Shown piece by piece: positions 25,760 to 36,645 of a DNA stretch of 64,000 bases. The stretch is from assembly GCF_030247195.1 (NCBI RefSeq), contig NC_080671.1, positions 65,285,412 to 65,349,411 of the forward strand, read 5' to 3'. The notes beneath the pieces were generated by a model. It did no database searches and was not told the DNA's origin. It saw only the letters and a program-made list of their open reading frames with translations. The position numbers and the translations under genes were made by a program. Positions within the stretch are counted from its first letter, which is position 1; every line of letters begins with the position of its first letter. The stretch comes from Topomyia yanbarensis. Lineage: Eukaryota; Arthropoda; Insecta; Diptera; Culicidae.

Positions 25760-26879
25760 TTGTATGGTGTTATACCCCAAAACCTTCTCTTGGCTACGCC
25801 GTTGCTTGGAGTTATTTATTTCGCTTTTCATTTTTCGATATGTTTCAGATCGAACCGATGGATATAAGTTAGAAAAATTGCAGTCAGAAGGTTCGCACAA
25901 ATGAACATTTCTGTACTGATAAGTTATCAAGTTCCTTCCAGACAACTTGGAAGTGTTCGGTGATTATTTCTAGCGGTTGTAGATAGTAAAATGAAATACA
26001 AAATTCGTTTTATCGAAATAATGTTTAGCTTATTTCAATGGATTATTACTATATTGAACAATAAATAGGCGACAAAGAGTAATTAACAAACAACAAGCCA
26101 TAACTTTTAAAATACTCAAAATAGATATTTAAAGTCTTTAATAAAGTTATTCGCAAAAGTAAGAGCTACAAATTTGCTTAAGACATCTTTTCGATATAAT
26201 CACTTCCAAGAAAATTTGTGAAAATATCTCACTCATAGGGGGATTAATCAGCAAAAGCATAATATCAAAAGAAAGGGCATATTACCTCCATTAAATTCTC
26301 CGAAGATACTATTGACCTAAAATAAGCCGTTTTGGCGTTAATAATAGATAACATGTTTTTGGTCATATTTCTGGCAATGGGAAATGATAAAAATCTTTCG
26401 TCCGCATTTAATGTTTAATATCTCTTTTGATAATAGTCCGATTTCAACAATCTAAATCTTGTTCGAAAGGTATTCGTTAAAGCTGTCTAAAAACATATAA
26501 ATTGTTAATCTATGTTGTCAATTTCGGCAAATAATTTAAAAAAACTGCAAAAAAACGCCATTTTTCCACATTCAAACATTCATATCTTGAAAACTAAACA
26601 TCAGAATCAAAAACAAATTAATAGCGTTCATACTGTTTTTTAGTTCTTTCATTTAAAATTAGTTTGGATAAGATCGGTTCAGCCATTGCTGAGAAACACG
26701 AATGAGAATTTGTCCGTTACATACACACACACACACACACACAGACACACACACACAGACATTGTCCCAAATCGTCGAGCTGAGTCGATTGGTATATAAG
26801 ACTGGGCCCTCCGGGCCTCGGAAAAATTCTTGAAAGTTTGAGCGAATTCTATACATTTCTTTTATAAGAAATGTAAAAC

Positions 26880-29750
26880 GTTTTACATTTCTTATAAAAG
26901 AAATGTATAGAATTCGCTCAAACTTTCAAGATTTTTTCCGAGGCCCGGAGGGCCGAGTCTTATATACCAATCGACTCAGCTCGACGATTTGGGACAATGT
27001 CTGTGTGTGTGTGTGTCTGTGTGTGTGTATGTAACGGACAAATTCTCATTCGTGTTTCTCAGCAATGGCTGAACCGATCTTATCCAAACCAATTTTAAAT
27101 GAAAGAACTAAAAAACAGTATGAACGCTATTAATTTGTTTTTGATTCTGATGTTTAGTTTCCAAGATATGAATGTTTGAATGCGTAAAAATGGCGTTTTT
27201 GCAGTTTTTTTAAATTATCTGCCGAAATTGACAATATAGATTAACAATTTATATGTTTAGACAGCTTTAACGAATACCTTTCGTACAAGCTATAAATTGT
27301 TGAAATCGGACTATTATCAAAAGAGATATTTAACATTAAATGCGGACGAAAGATTTTTATCATTTCCCAATGCCAGAAATATGACCAAAATCATGTAATC
27401 TATTATTAACGCCAAAACGGCTTATTTTAGGTCAATAGTATCTTCGGTGAATTTAATGGAGGCAATATGCCCTTTCTTTTGGTATTGTGCTTTTGCTGAT
27501 TAATCCCCCTATGAGTGAGATATTTTCACAAATTTTTTTGGAAGTGATTTTATCGAAATGATGTCTTCAGCAAATTTGTAGCTCTTACTTTTGCGAATAA
27601 CTTTACTGAAGACTTCAAATATCTATTTTGAATACTTTAAAAGTTATGGCTTGTTGTTTGTTGATTACTCTTTTTCGCCTATTTATTGTTCAATATAGTA
27701 ATAATCCATTGAAATAAGCCAAACATTATTTCGATAAAACGAATTTTGTATTTCATTTTACTATCTACAACCGCTAGAAATAATCACCGAACACTTCCAA
27801 GTTGTCTGGAATGAACTTGATAACTTATCAGTACAAAAATGTTCATTTGCGTGAACCTTCTGACTGCAATTTTTCTAACTTATAACCATCGGATCGATCT
27901 GAAACATATCGGAAAATGAAAGCGAAGTAAATAACTCCAAGCAACGGCGTAGCCAAGAGAAGGTTTTGGGGTTTAACACCATAAACCCCCCCCCCCCCCC
28001 CACCTTACAACACCCAAAAAAAATATTGGATTGAAGTTGAAAATTTATTGATGCAGACTGATTTAATTCAATATTACAATAACAATTATCTGATCCGTAG
28101 ATTGATAACCTGTTGTTGTAAACATCATGAGGACTTTTGATAAATTGTCGGAATGGGGTCCTGATATGTAACTGATCTCTTGGTCTTGATTTCACAGTTG
28201 TCTAATAGCATCAATATCGAATTCCTGCCTGAAAACATTCCAATAGAAAATTCCAGAGTTCTGTAATCAATCATAATCCTCAGATTTATTTTCAAATTGA
28301 TCTCGTTTTTGTAGAGATGTACTGTAATTATTTATTATTTATTATTATTTAATAGGAAGCGAAGTTAAAATTGATTTAATGTCTATGAAACATAGAACTG
28401 CTCACCAAAAAATGCATAAATTTCAACATTTGCTAAAAATGTTTTTGCCTTTCTCATTCACTCTAAAATTCATCGATCTAATCCCGACCGGGAGGGCCGA
28501 GTGTCATATGCTAATCGACTCAGTTCGTCGAGATCGGAAAATGTCTGTGTGTGTATGTATGTGTGTATGTGGAAAAAAATGTGACCTCTGTTAATCAGAG
28601 ATGGCTGGATCGATTTGCACAAAGTTAGTCTCAAATGAAAGGTACAATCTTCCCATCGGCTGCTATTGAATTTTTTATTGATTGGACTTCCGGTTCCGGA
28701 GTTACGAGTTGAAGAGTGCAATCACACAGCAAATTCCCATATAAATTGAAATGAAAAATTTTCAAAATCAAATTTGTATTTTTGATGCCAAATGACATTA
28801 TAATGCATGAAACATTGAGATTTGATGTAAACTCGAAAAAATAACGTTTGACAAAAATTGATATTTTTGGACTTTGGTACTTTTTTGCTCTGTTACTATT
28901 TTCTGAAAAATTTATTCTGCATAATTTTAAAACTTCAAAAATTACGTTTTCGGAATTATGCCGTTTAGACATTAAGATCGATTTTCACCAAACCCCCACC
29001 AATTGAAAAATTGGTATTGTAAAAAAACATAAGGGCGAAACTTCAATGCTGATAGGTGGGACCGAAAAAGTAAACAATCGCCAAAGGGACTATATACTAT
29101 ATATACAATCATTTTGTCAATTTCAATAGCAAACACAAATTTTAATTTAATAATTTCAAATACTTCATGAAGTTTTGGGTTTCGATCACTGAATCATGCA
29201 ATCTAGGATGTAAAAATCACAATAGTTCTTAAATAGGAAATAAAACCAAGTCTGGAAATATGCACTGTCGATTTTCTTTGAATGGTGGGTTTTTTCAAGA
29301 AAAAGCGTTGATATCTTAATTCTCAGTCGCGTTGGAAATTTTAGTAAAGTATAAACTTCAAATCGATTCAAAAAAAATTCTACTTTTTTTGGCTCAGTAC
29401 AATATGCAAAAAATCAGTTTTCCCACCACAATGCATTGATTGAGAAATTTAGATATTTTATTAACAGAGCATTAGCAATAATTCGTTTGTATGTCTATTT
29501 TACGGGCCATTTTTTCGCCTTCCCATTGATTTGGTTTGAGATTTCTAGCACTGATGTTGTCCTATGCTGATTTGAGTGATTCTCTGAGTCCTGCCACTAT
29601 CCCATGTAGTATGTGTTATCAAAAACATCGCGAAGCATCACGTTCTAAATGTTCTCAAACGATATAATATCCGAAGAGAGTGATAAGAGTTATAAGAAAT
29701 GTCTCATCACACTGTTGGGTGGATTAAAAGCGTTTTTCGAATTAAAAGTT
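26880..29750 (-). repeat. Right arm of giant palindrome
   Basis: Inverted copy of the left arm. The axis lies at the CG of ATGTAAAACGTTTTACAT (26,879-26,880), so there is no spacer. Near the axis, gaattctatacatttc, the (CA)n tract, cgtcgagctgagtcgattgg and cagccattgctgagaaac are all mirrored. Small base differences (for example actgggccct against actcggccct) show that the arms have diverged and are not one sequence copied twice by machine error. Confidence 0.9.
28440..28865 (+). repeat. gcctttctc-family copy in the right arm
   Basis: Begins tttttgcctttctcattcac and runs through cgggagggccgag, cgactcagttcgtcgagatc, a GT-rich tract (28,544-28,572), cagagatggctgg and cttccggttccggagttac. This is the best-preserved copy in the window for defining the family. 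Confidence 0.75.
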
Positions 29751-29770
29751 TCACAACACATACAAAAAAA

Positions 29771-29817
29771 TATATTTTGTTCACCTCGTACTAAAGGTAT
29801 GAGGTGAACAAAATGTA
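29771..29817. repeat. Hairpin ttttgttcacctc
   Basis: tattttgttcacctcgtac and its near-exact inverse are separated by a few bases. Lies just outside the paired part of the right palindrome arm. Confidence 0.7.
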
Positions 29818-30515
29818 TATGTAACACTGGATACACTTGATCTCTATCATTAGCTCTCTCAAACAGTTTCGAAATGTATAGAAATAGAAAAACATCATTT
29901 TCATAAAGTACCTGGCACTATTAGTTGATCTAAAATGTTTTTCCGTGAACAAATTATGGTATAAGTTACTGAAGGTTGTAAAAGCCAGTTTAACAGCACT
30001 GATTTACCGCTAATACTTGTCTTGACTTTCTACTGCGATTAAAGTTTGTCGTGCATCTAAAAGGGTAGTCTAATTAATTAATTTGTCAGGACAGGTGATT
30101 AGCTGAACATTCGTGTCTATTAGTCATAGAGTGCTTTGTTTATTTAGCCCTAGTAGGCAGGGGATCAAGTTACCACACGTTTTTACAAAAACCTCGTTTT
30201 GACATCATTTTCAAAATTGTTCATATTACTGACAGGGCATAGTATTCGGATTTACATATTATTCATAGCTCTTACAATTCAAATTGACTACAAAATGACG
30301 AATTTTGAAATTTAAATTTTTATTTCATTGAAAAGTTATGTGAAAAAAACAAAAGTGGCATCAAGTGTACCCACTCTCCCCTACCATTTGAACCGCAATC
30401 GTCCCCAGTTATCCATATTGTAATCCGAATTGTTCACTCACTTACTCCCACAAAGATTACGACATGGATTGCAATTAATTTTAATTCTTTTTCACTATCC
30501 TCTCTCTCTCTCCAG

Positions 30516-30856
30516 CGGATCCCCTTCTCAAACGAGCCCTAGATTTGCCGGATCTGGTTGACCCAAATACAAATGATCTGACCATTTGTTATATAACGAC
30601 ACTCAATCTTCTCCGGCACCGGCCGCCCACGCAGCACGAACCTAATGTCTCTATTCCGTTTCATACCCCAACTGAGCAAAAAAACGACACAAAATGGCTT
30701 TCCGCACAAAGCACAGCGCATACTTCTCTAGTGTTCCAAAGGGAGGAAAATCATGCTTCATATCTCATTCTTCTTGGCCGGTCCATAGCCCGCGATTCAT
30801 CGCGGAAACGTAATGACCCAACCGTACAGTACCTTCCGGCAACGTTTGGAGCTTGA
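30516..30856 (+). CDS. Possible isolated exon with strong splice acceptor (tentative)
   Basis: A pyrimidine tract (tcctctctctctctccag, ending at 30,515) is a strong splice acceptor. From the next base a frame stays open for about 113 codons to TGA at 30,854-30,856, starting DPLLKRALDLPDLVDPNTND. No ATG begins it, so it would be a last exon. I recognise no domain; there are no membrane segments or repeats. The codon content after the first 40 residues looks less protein-like. Antisense frames also overlap it. It may be chance, or the 3' end of a neighbouring host gene whose upstream exons lie across or beyond the palindrome. Confidence 0.22.
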
Positions 30857-31170
30857 CTGCGAACATCGTAATATTTTCCGAACAAAGAGGAATGTTGAGA
30901 AAGACAAAGCGTTGGATGGAATTGGCTAAAGTGAAAAACAGCGACAAATTAAAACGGCCACAATTTAAACAATCGTAAAGCGTCACGTACTAATGTCACT
31001 TAAGTACTAGAAATTATTAGACAACAGCTTGGGTTAATCATTTCAACTCAGTATTATAAATCATTCTCGTACACGTCACACACGACCATCTTACAGGAGC
31101 ATGTGAAAGATGCACGACGGGAGAAGCCCGAGCAAAACCAAGTTATGTTTTAAATATTAATATTTTTTGG
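30857..31170. other. Gene-free stretch, nothing recognised
   Basis: No clear feature between the tentative exon and the next dispersed repeat. Confidence 0.5.
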
Positions 31171-31349
31171 CAGTGGCGGAACCAGGGGGAGGGTTTTGGG
31201 GTCCGAACTCACAATCATTCCAAACCAGATTCAACCACCAAAACTGATTTTAATTTAATGAGGTTATTACGTATCACGTATTGTACAAAGAACATTTCAA
31301 AATCGAAATTTCGGACCCCCTCAGAAATTTTTTTCTGGATCCGCTCCTG
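31171..31349 (+). mobile_element. Complete copy of ggcggatccag-family MITE
   Basis: Starts CAGTGGCGGAACCAGGGGG and ends CTGGATCCGCTCCTG, giving short imperfect inverted ends. The interior aatcattccaaacca... to ...aatcgaaatttcgga matches the start of the window and, in reverse, 57,340-57,553 and 57,804-58,062. About 180 bp, non-coding. Confidence 0.75.
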
Positions 31350-31639
31350 TTTTTTGGGCTTAATTGAATATTAAATATTCTCTATTTTTTCACTGAATGA
31401 GGATATGATTCCAAAACCACAATTTCATCACCTCAATTATATGTTGTTCTTTCAATTTTTATCTGATTTAAACACAATTAATTTCAAGGGAATTGAAGAA
31501 ACTTGGTTTGCCATTTTACCATATTCGCTTGCTTGAAATTTTTGATCCTGATCACTAATTGCAAAATCAAAGTTTCTATGACGACTGCGGAAACCATTGA
31601 GGATTCCAGAAGATCCGAAGAAATAGTCAAGTTCCGAAA
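31350..31639. other. Nothing recognised
   Basis: AT-rich spacer with no supported feature. Confidence 0.5.
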
Positions 31640-32310
31640 TTGAAATCACCCCTGTTTCTCATATATTGCTAGGCTGATTCTCGCAATCTTAGTCTTAAAT
31701 GAAAGGTATAGTATAGGTATAGAACTTCTTTGAACGAAGTATTGGTTCCGGAGTTGCCTGAAAGAATTCGATTACACGTTAATTTCTCATATATTTTGCC
31801 TTTCTCCTATAGAAAGGTTATGCAATCACTATGAAAATCAACTCTTTAACAGAGATCCGGAGGGTCGAAACTCTTTCACCATTCGACTCACTTTGTCGAG
31901 CTCAGCAAAACTTAGTCTCAAATGAAAGGAACAGTTTCCCATTGAATTTAATTCTGATCCGACATGCAGTTCCGGAGTTACTGGTTGAGAAGTGCGGTCA
32001 TACAGTAAATCGCCATATAAACTGATAGCACCATGATATATAGATGATGCATAACTTATTAGCATGAGGGTTAAATTACTTAGATTTGCAGGTCCGTAGC
32101 CGCTTTAATCACATCGGTCACCTAGGACGGTCTAGATGCCCCGAAGAATTTGAAATGATTAATGCAATGCTTCAATTAGCTGCTATTAAATTTCATCCCG
32201 ATCAGACTTTCTGTTCCGGAGATTCAGGTTGATTAGTGCGGTCACATAGGAATTTGTCTGTACCATCATAGTACTTACTTTTGCCTCTCGTATAGAAAGG
32301 GTTATCCATT
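31640..32310 (+). repeat. Two to three partial gcctttctc-family copies in tandem
   Basis: End motifs gcctttctcctatagaaagg (31,798) and gcctctcgtatagaaaggg (32,283), and repeated blocks (ggttccggagttgcc at 31,745; agttccggagttactgg at 31,970; ctgttccggagattcagg at 32,211) show serial partial copies in the same orientation. Non-coding. Confidence 0.65.
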
Positions 32311-33864
32311 ACTCTTAAAATTGTCATAAATGTGTTCAATTCGGAACGTTCCAATATTATACAGTTCTATGAGGAATCAGCTTTTCGAATATTAATGTTT
32401 CGCTTTGCTCATTTTCTCTCGAAAGCGTGGAAAAATGATACCATTTTTCAATTTTTTGCCTCAAGAGGATAAGCACAATATGATATCGAACATCAGACTT
32501 AAACAGATAGTATAGGGACTTAAAACAGTGTTATAGAATTTTTATATATTTATTAATATAACTAATCAGTAGGAAGGGCAACACTGCTGTGATAAAGTTG
32601 TTATTTCCACAGAATAGTAAATATCAGAAATTTTGTATCTTTCTTCAGTAAATTGCCATTTGGTAAAGGCTCCCCATAAAATCTTGGTCAAGTCTCTCCA
32701 ACATTAGTTCTTAGTTCAATGTCATGCTAATTTTATATATAACTATTCCAATAATCAGATTAATGTAGAACCATTTCACTACTGCATTCATGAATTGGAA
32801 TATTTTCTATGAGGAAAAGATTTTTCACTCCAAGTTTTTAAAATTACCAAATAGGATCGAAACAAGTATAAAAATATTTAAAATAAAACTAAGAACCAAA
32901 TAGAACAGGTTATTGATAATTGTTGAATCTTGCGTTTGGTCAAGTCTTCCCATGTTTTCTTACTTCATAAAATATGAGAATCTATGCATGATCTTAATAT
33001 TTTCACGTCAACAGGTTTGCGAAGGCAGAATATTAATCAATCATGGTTTCATAAACTAGTTCATGATTCCTAGTATATCATTAAGATTCAATAAAGTCAT
33101 AGGTTGGTTGCGTTTCGACTTTGTTTCATCAGAATCATCAGAATACGCCGTTGAAATGGAACCCATGACGTTATTAAGTTAGTATTTGTGCCCTTCACGC
33201 ACAAGAGTGGTTTCTCAAAAAATTTCGTCTTTGGGAGAAAAATTGGTGTTTACCACTCAGGGAGCAATAGAGCATAGTCTTGGCTCACAATTCATGCTCT
33301 TGAAATTTAGCATAATTCGGTATATTAATCATGGAATCATTTTTGTTCTACGAATTATTTCATGAAATATAACATTATGTCGAGCTGCTAGCAATCAGTC
33401 ATAGGTACGATCAACAAGTATAGGAAAACTATTAGGACCTTGAACATCCTTATTCATTTGATAAGGTATGGTGTGCTGTCCGGACAAAAAACGACAAGAA
33501 GGGTGAGTGCCAAAAATACATGTTACAGCCGCCGACATATAACGATAAAACGAAGTGAAATTACGAATATCATGAGAAAACTCTTGACATCATTTACATG
33601 AGTCACATAATCTACGTGTCTAATTCTACAGTAAGCTTAAGAATATATTATTACGACATATAAATTATAAAAATCATAACCAAGATCCTGAAATCATGTA
33701 CATGAATCACATTACTCCTCCAAAAAATCCGATCGAAAGTAAACGCATGAATAAAATTACAAATTACAAAAATTGCGGAAAAGATCCTGAAACCATGAAC
33801 ATTTTTTCAACGTCATGGGAGTTAGTTTTATACTGAAGAATAAGTTGTTCCTAGATGGAAATCA
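32311..33864. other. Gene-free stretch, nothing recognised
   Basis: AT-rich, with no open frame longer than 60 codons and no clear inverted ends. Confidence 0.5.
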
Positions 33865-34143
33865 ATAGTTTTGGTCATTTTCAATGCACATGGGGTTCCG
33901 CCAATGTGCCAAAAAAGAAAATATTTGAACATTTTGGGAATGAATTTCATATTGTAAGGTAAGTTGTTGGCAGTTGAGAATCAATAGTTTTGGACATTTT
34001 CGATGAACATGGGGGTCCGTCGATGAATCAAAATGGATTTTTTTCAATTTCATGGGAGTGAGTTTTATATGAAGGTTAAGTTGTTGGCAAAACAAATTTT
34101 CCAATTTGGCGCATTGGCTGACCCGCAAGTACATCGAATACAC
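33865..34143 (+). repeat. Tandem repeat, about 120-bp units
   Basis: The block tcaatagttttggtcatttt...catggggttccg near 33,870 repeats as tcaatagttttggacatttt...catgggggtccg near 33,985. The associated block taaggtaagttgttggca also recurs as gaaggttaagttgttggca. Inverted units of the same family follow the MITE at 34,144. Confidence 0.75.
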
Positions 34144-34370
34144 ACAGAAAAAAAATCTTGGTAAAAGTAAGAGTGATCCGCTCTTAGTAAAAAACAACCA
34201 ACGCCTACTATTAGGTTGAAAGTAAAACTTTTAAATTAATCAAGAATAATAATCAAAATAAAAAATTTCCTTTTAAGCTAATGAAGAATAGTAATTAAAA
34301 TATAAATTTTTATTGTCAAACTAAGAGTATGCGTTAGTTGTTTTTTGCTAAGAGTGATTTTTTTTTCTGT
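34144..34370. mobile_element. 227-bp MITE with ACAGAAAAAAAATC termini
   Basis: The left side acagaaaaaaaatc...ctcttagtaaaaaacaac and the inverted right side acagaaaaaaaaatcactctt..gcaaaaaacaac are diverged inverted repeats of about 60 bp. The middle is AT-rich. It sits between the plus- and minus-oriented tandem units around it. Confidence 0.75.
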
Positions 34371-34670
34371 ATATGTCCAAAACTATTGATTTATAACTTC
34401 CAATAAGTGGCCTTTCAATTTAACAATTATTCCCATAAAGTTGCAAATTTTCCATTTTGATATTTGATTGAGAGCTGTTAACAACTTGCCTTGCAATATG
34501 AAATTCATTCCAAAAATGTTGAAAAAATTTGACATTGGTGGACGGGGGGCCCATATGCATTGAAAATATCCTAAACAATTGGTTTTCATCTGCCAACAAA
34601 TTACTCTTTAAAATAAAACTCATTGCCATATTGCTGAAAAATCTTCCATATTGAATATCAAAATTTTTAG
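34371..34670 (-). repeat. Inverted continuation of the 120-bp tandem family
   Basis: tccaaaactattgattt at 34,377 and ggggggcccatatgcattga at 34,544 are reverse complements of the unit at 33,870. Together with 33,865-34,143 they make an inverted pair of short tandem arrays flanking the MITE. Confidence 0.7.
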
Positions 34671-34779
34671 CTGCTCACAAGCCCTACACCTCAAAAATTT
34701 GATAAAACATCTTTCTAAATTATATTATTTTAGGATATACCATGTATTAATGTCTTACAATGTATTAAAAGCTTGCACG

Positions 34780-35400
34780 CTCACTAGCGCCGCATATTGA
34801 GAGTATCCCAAACTAATCTGCAATCATCGGGCAGTCTTGACATCTCGAGCAACTTTGCTGATGACATCACCCTTCTAAAATGCCATTATTTGGAGATACT
34901 GAAATAAAACTATATGATAACTAGCACCACCTAGTGGATGATTCCAATTTATTCATTACAGTATCAAACAGCCCTTATCGTCCTCAGTAGCTTTACAGAA
35001 AACATCATTTTCATAAATTATTACACTTTCGTAACAAAACATCACCTAACATGTACTGAAAGTTCCGCCCTAGCGCCGCCTAGTGGCAAAATTCTGAAAT
35101 TATATATTCGCTTTCGGGCTGCACTTGATCTGCTGATGAATATTGCCAAAGACACCACACTTCTTAATTATCATGATCTTGAGATATAGAATTTGCAAAA
35201 TAGTACATGCTGGCGGGCCTATTTCAATTTGAATCGTCCATAATCACCATCAATAATAGCCCTTGACCTGCTCTAGAACTTTGCCGAGCAACGTTACTGA
35301 AGACAGTACCCCTCTAAATATTTTCGTTATTCAGATAAAGAATGATTTTGACATTTGTTGAACATTTGCAGTCGCACTAGCGCCGCCTGGTGGGACAATT
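34780..35400 (+). repeat. Diverged tandem array around gcgccgcctagtgg
   Basis: The core occurs at 34,787 (actagcgccgc), 34,920 (tagcaccacctagtgg), 35,068 (agcgccgcctagtggca) and 35,373 (actagcgccgcctggtggg). Spacing is about 140-150 bp, with one double spacing where a core is lost. Between cores, blocks such as ttgctgaagacacca and cttgagatat recur. A single related unit is at 24,545 (cacctagtggtgcaatt). A known type of Aedes repeat by appearance; function unknown. Confidence 0.7.
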
Positions 35401-35719
35401 TGGAGTTATTATTTCCACCATCCAGAAACTCTTGGCTTTCTGAAGAAATCTTCCTAAGACACCATCTTTCAAAATAAACCCATTCAATGATAGTCAATAT
35501 CACGACGGGAGGTTCGCTTGATTTACTCATTTTTAAAGCTCCCCTGACGGCACAGTGCTCAACTAATTTAATATCCAATTACTCTAAATTGTAGGTCTAA
35601 GTAAGCACAACAATTTTTCCAAAGAAAGTATGGCGCTAAATGTTAACGTAGACGAAATATTCGGCCACAGCCCCAATTATTCAAAATCCCATAAGCTATG
35701 AGATTCCAATTACGCAGAT

Positions 35720-36070
35720 TCCTTTTTCACGCACCCAGTTATTCGCGAAGTAGGAGACTCCCATTGATTTTTATTTACTTCTGATTTTTGGTTCCGGAAT
35801 TACAGGTTGGTTATTACGGTCATATAGGAATTTCTCATGCAAACCGGCACAATGGTAATACCTCATAGGTTAAAAAACCATTGAAATAAACATCAAATTA
35901 CTCGGAAAATCAAAGGTTATTACAATATATTGTACACTATAGATGTTTCCGGAAGTCCCGGGTTTCGGGCATATTCCAGAACTTAACCCACTTCGATGAT
36001 GATTGAACCAATTTTCACTAATATAGTCTCAAATGGAAGGTATAATAATTTCGGTGGTGTCAGTTTGGTG
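35720..36070. repeat. Diverged gcctttctc-like repeat pieces
   Basis: Contains ggttccggaattacaggttgg and tgaaccaattttcactaata...gtctcaaatgga, which are the family's characteristic blocks. Heavily decayed. Confidence 0.5.
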
Positions 36071-36265
36071 TTGAATCCTCCATATACCCCTCCCCAACCC
36101 TTTTCTCAAACCACCGCCACCTCTCTCTTCACCCCCTCCCTCTCAGACCAACCTCAAACCTGCATTCCTTTCAACCACCCCGTATATCAAAATAAGTTAG
36201 GGGGCTCCCGATGCATCCTCCTCCTCCCACTAATTTTACCCCTTCCCTTCCCCAGCACCCCGCAT
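36071..36265. other. Strand-asymmetric C-rich tract
   Basis: About 195 bp very rich in C and T with few G on the plus strand (for example ccatatacccctccccaacc and cacccctccctctc), broken by one agttagggggctc segment. The block catttcaaaatatgtta/atatcaaaataagttag occurs twice, about 75 bp apart, suggesting a duplicated unit. Confidence 0.6.
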
Positions 36266-36544
36266 TTCAAAATATGTTAACATGAAGACAACATTGAACT
36301 CACGCTGATTAAACTATTTAAATATTACATTTTTGTTTGTTTCAAGTGTGTCAGCATCGACATGTTGCTTATCAAGTTCGTGACAGTCGTGCACTTATAT
36401 ATGCATTGCTTATCAATAAGAATGTAACAGACGTTTCCACAATGTTGTATTGAACGTAACCAGGCATTAAACCATAGATTGGGTAAGTGAGAAACGCGAA
36501 ATTGCATTAAGTGGGTTAAAACAGGTTTTTGTTAAACGCGGAAT

Positions 36545-36645
36545 GCTACATCTTTCGTCTTGTAAAATTGTTCATTTTAAAATCAAAATTTCAGACCCCT
36601 TACGAAATTTTATTCTATTTATTATGCCACTGACTACGGAGCTAT
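36545..36645 (+). repeat. Fragment of ggcggatccag family
   Basis: aaaatcaaaatttcagaccc followed by cttacgaaattttattct parallels the right third of the complete copy at 31,171-31,349. Confidence 0.55.

Larger units (their letters stand above)
22620..26879 (+). repeat. Left arm of giant palindrome
   Basis: Three blocks pair with the right arm: 22,620-23,030 with 29,315-29,750; 24,030-24,125 with 28,905-28,995; and 24,895-26,879 with 26,880-28,890. Between them the left arm has about 1 kb (23,035-24,025) and about 0.77 kb (24,130-24,890) of DNA absent from the other arm. The second of these contains pieces of dispersed repeats. In the 240 bp next to the axis the arms differ at only a few positions plus one CA-repeat length change. 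Confidence 0.9.
22312..30383. mobile_element. Composite region bounded by TAGGGGAGAGTG inverted ends
   Basis: TAGGGGAGAGTGAGGACAC at 22,312 is matched by the inverted TAGGGGAGAGTGGGTACAC ending at 30,383 (17 of 19 bases). If TA is the duplicated target, the ends would be GGGGAGAGTG. Between them lies the giant inverted duplication (22,620-29,750). The outer several hundred bases on each side do not pair with one another. Whether the whole 8 kb ever moved as one unit is an inference; the ends may come from two different copies of a common MITE. No protein-coding gene is present. Confidence 0.5.

Noticed and set aside
22620..29750. Possibility that the palindrome is purely a long-read adapter or assembly artefact
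   Set aside because: The arms differ by substitutions, by a CA-length change and by large arm-specific insertions, which machine copying would not create. It still deserves read-level confirmation.
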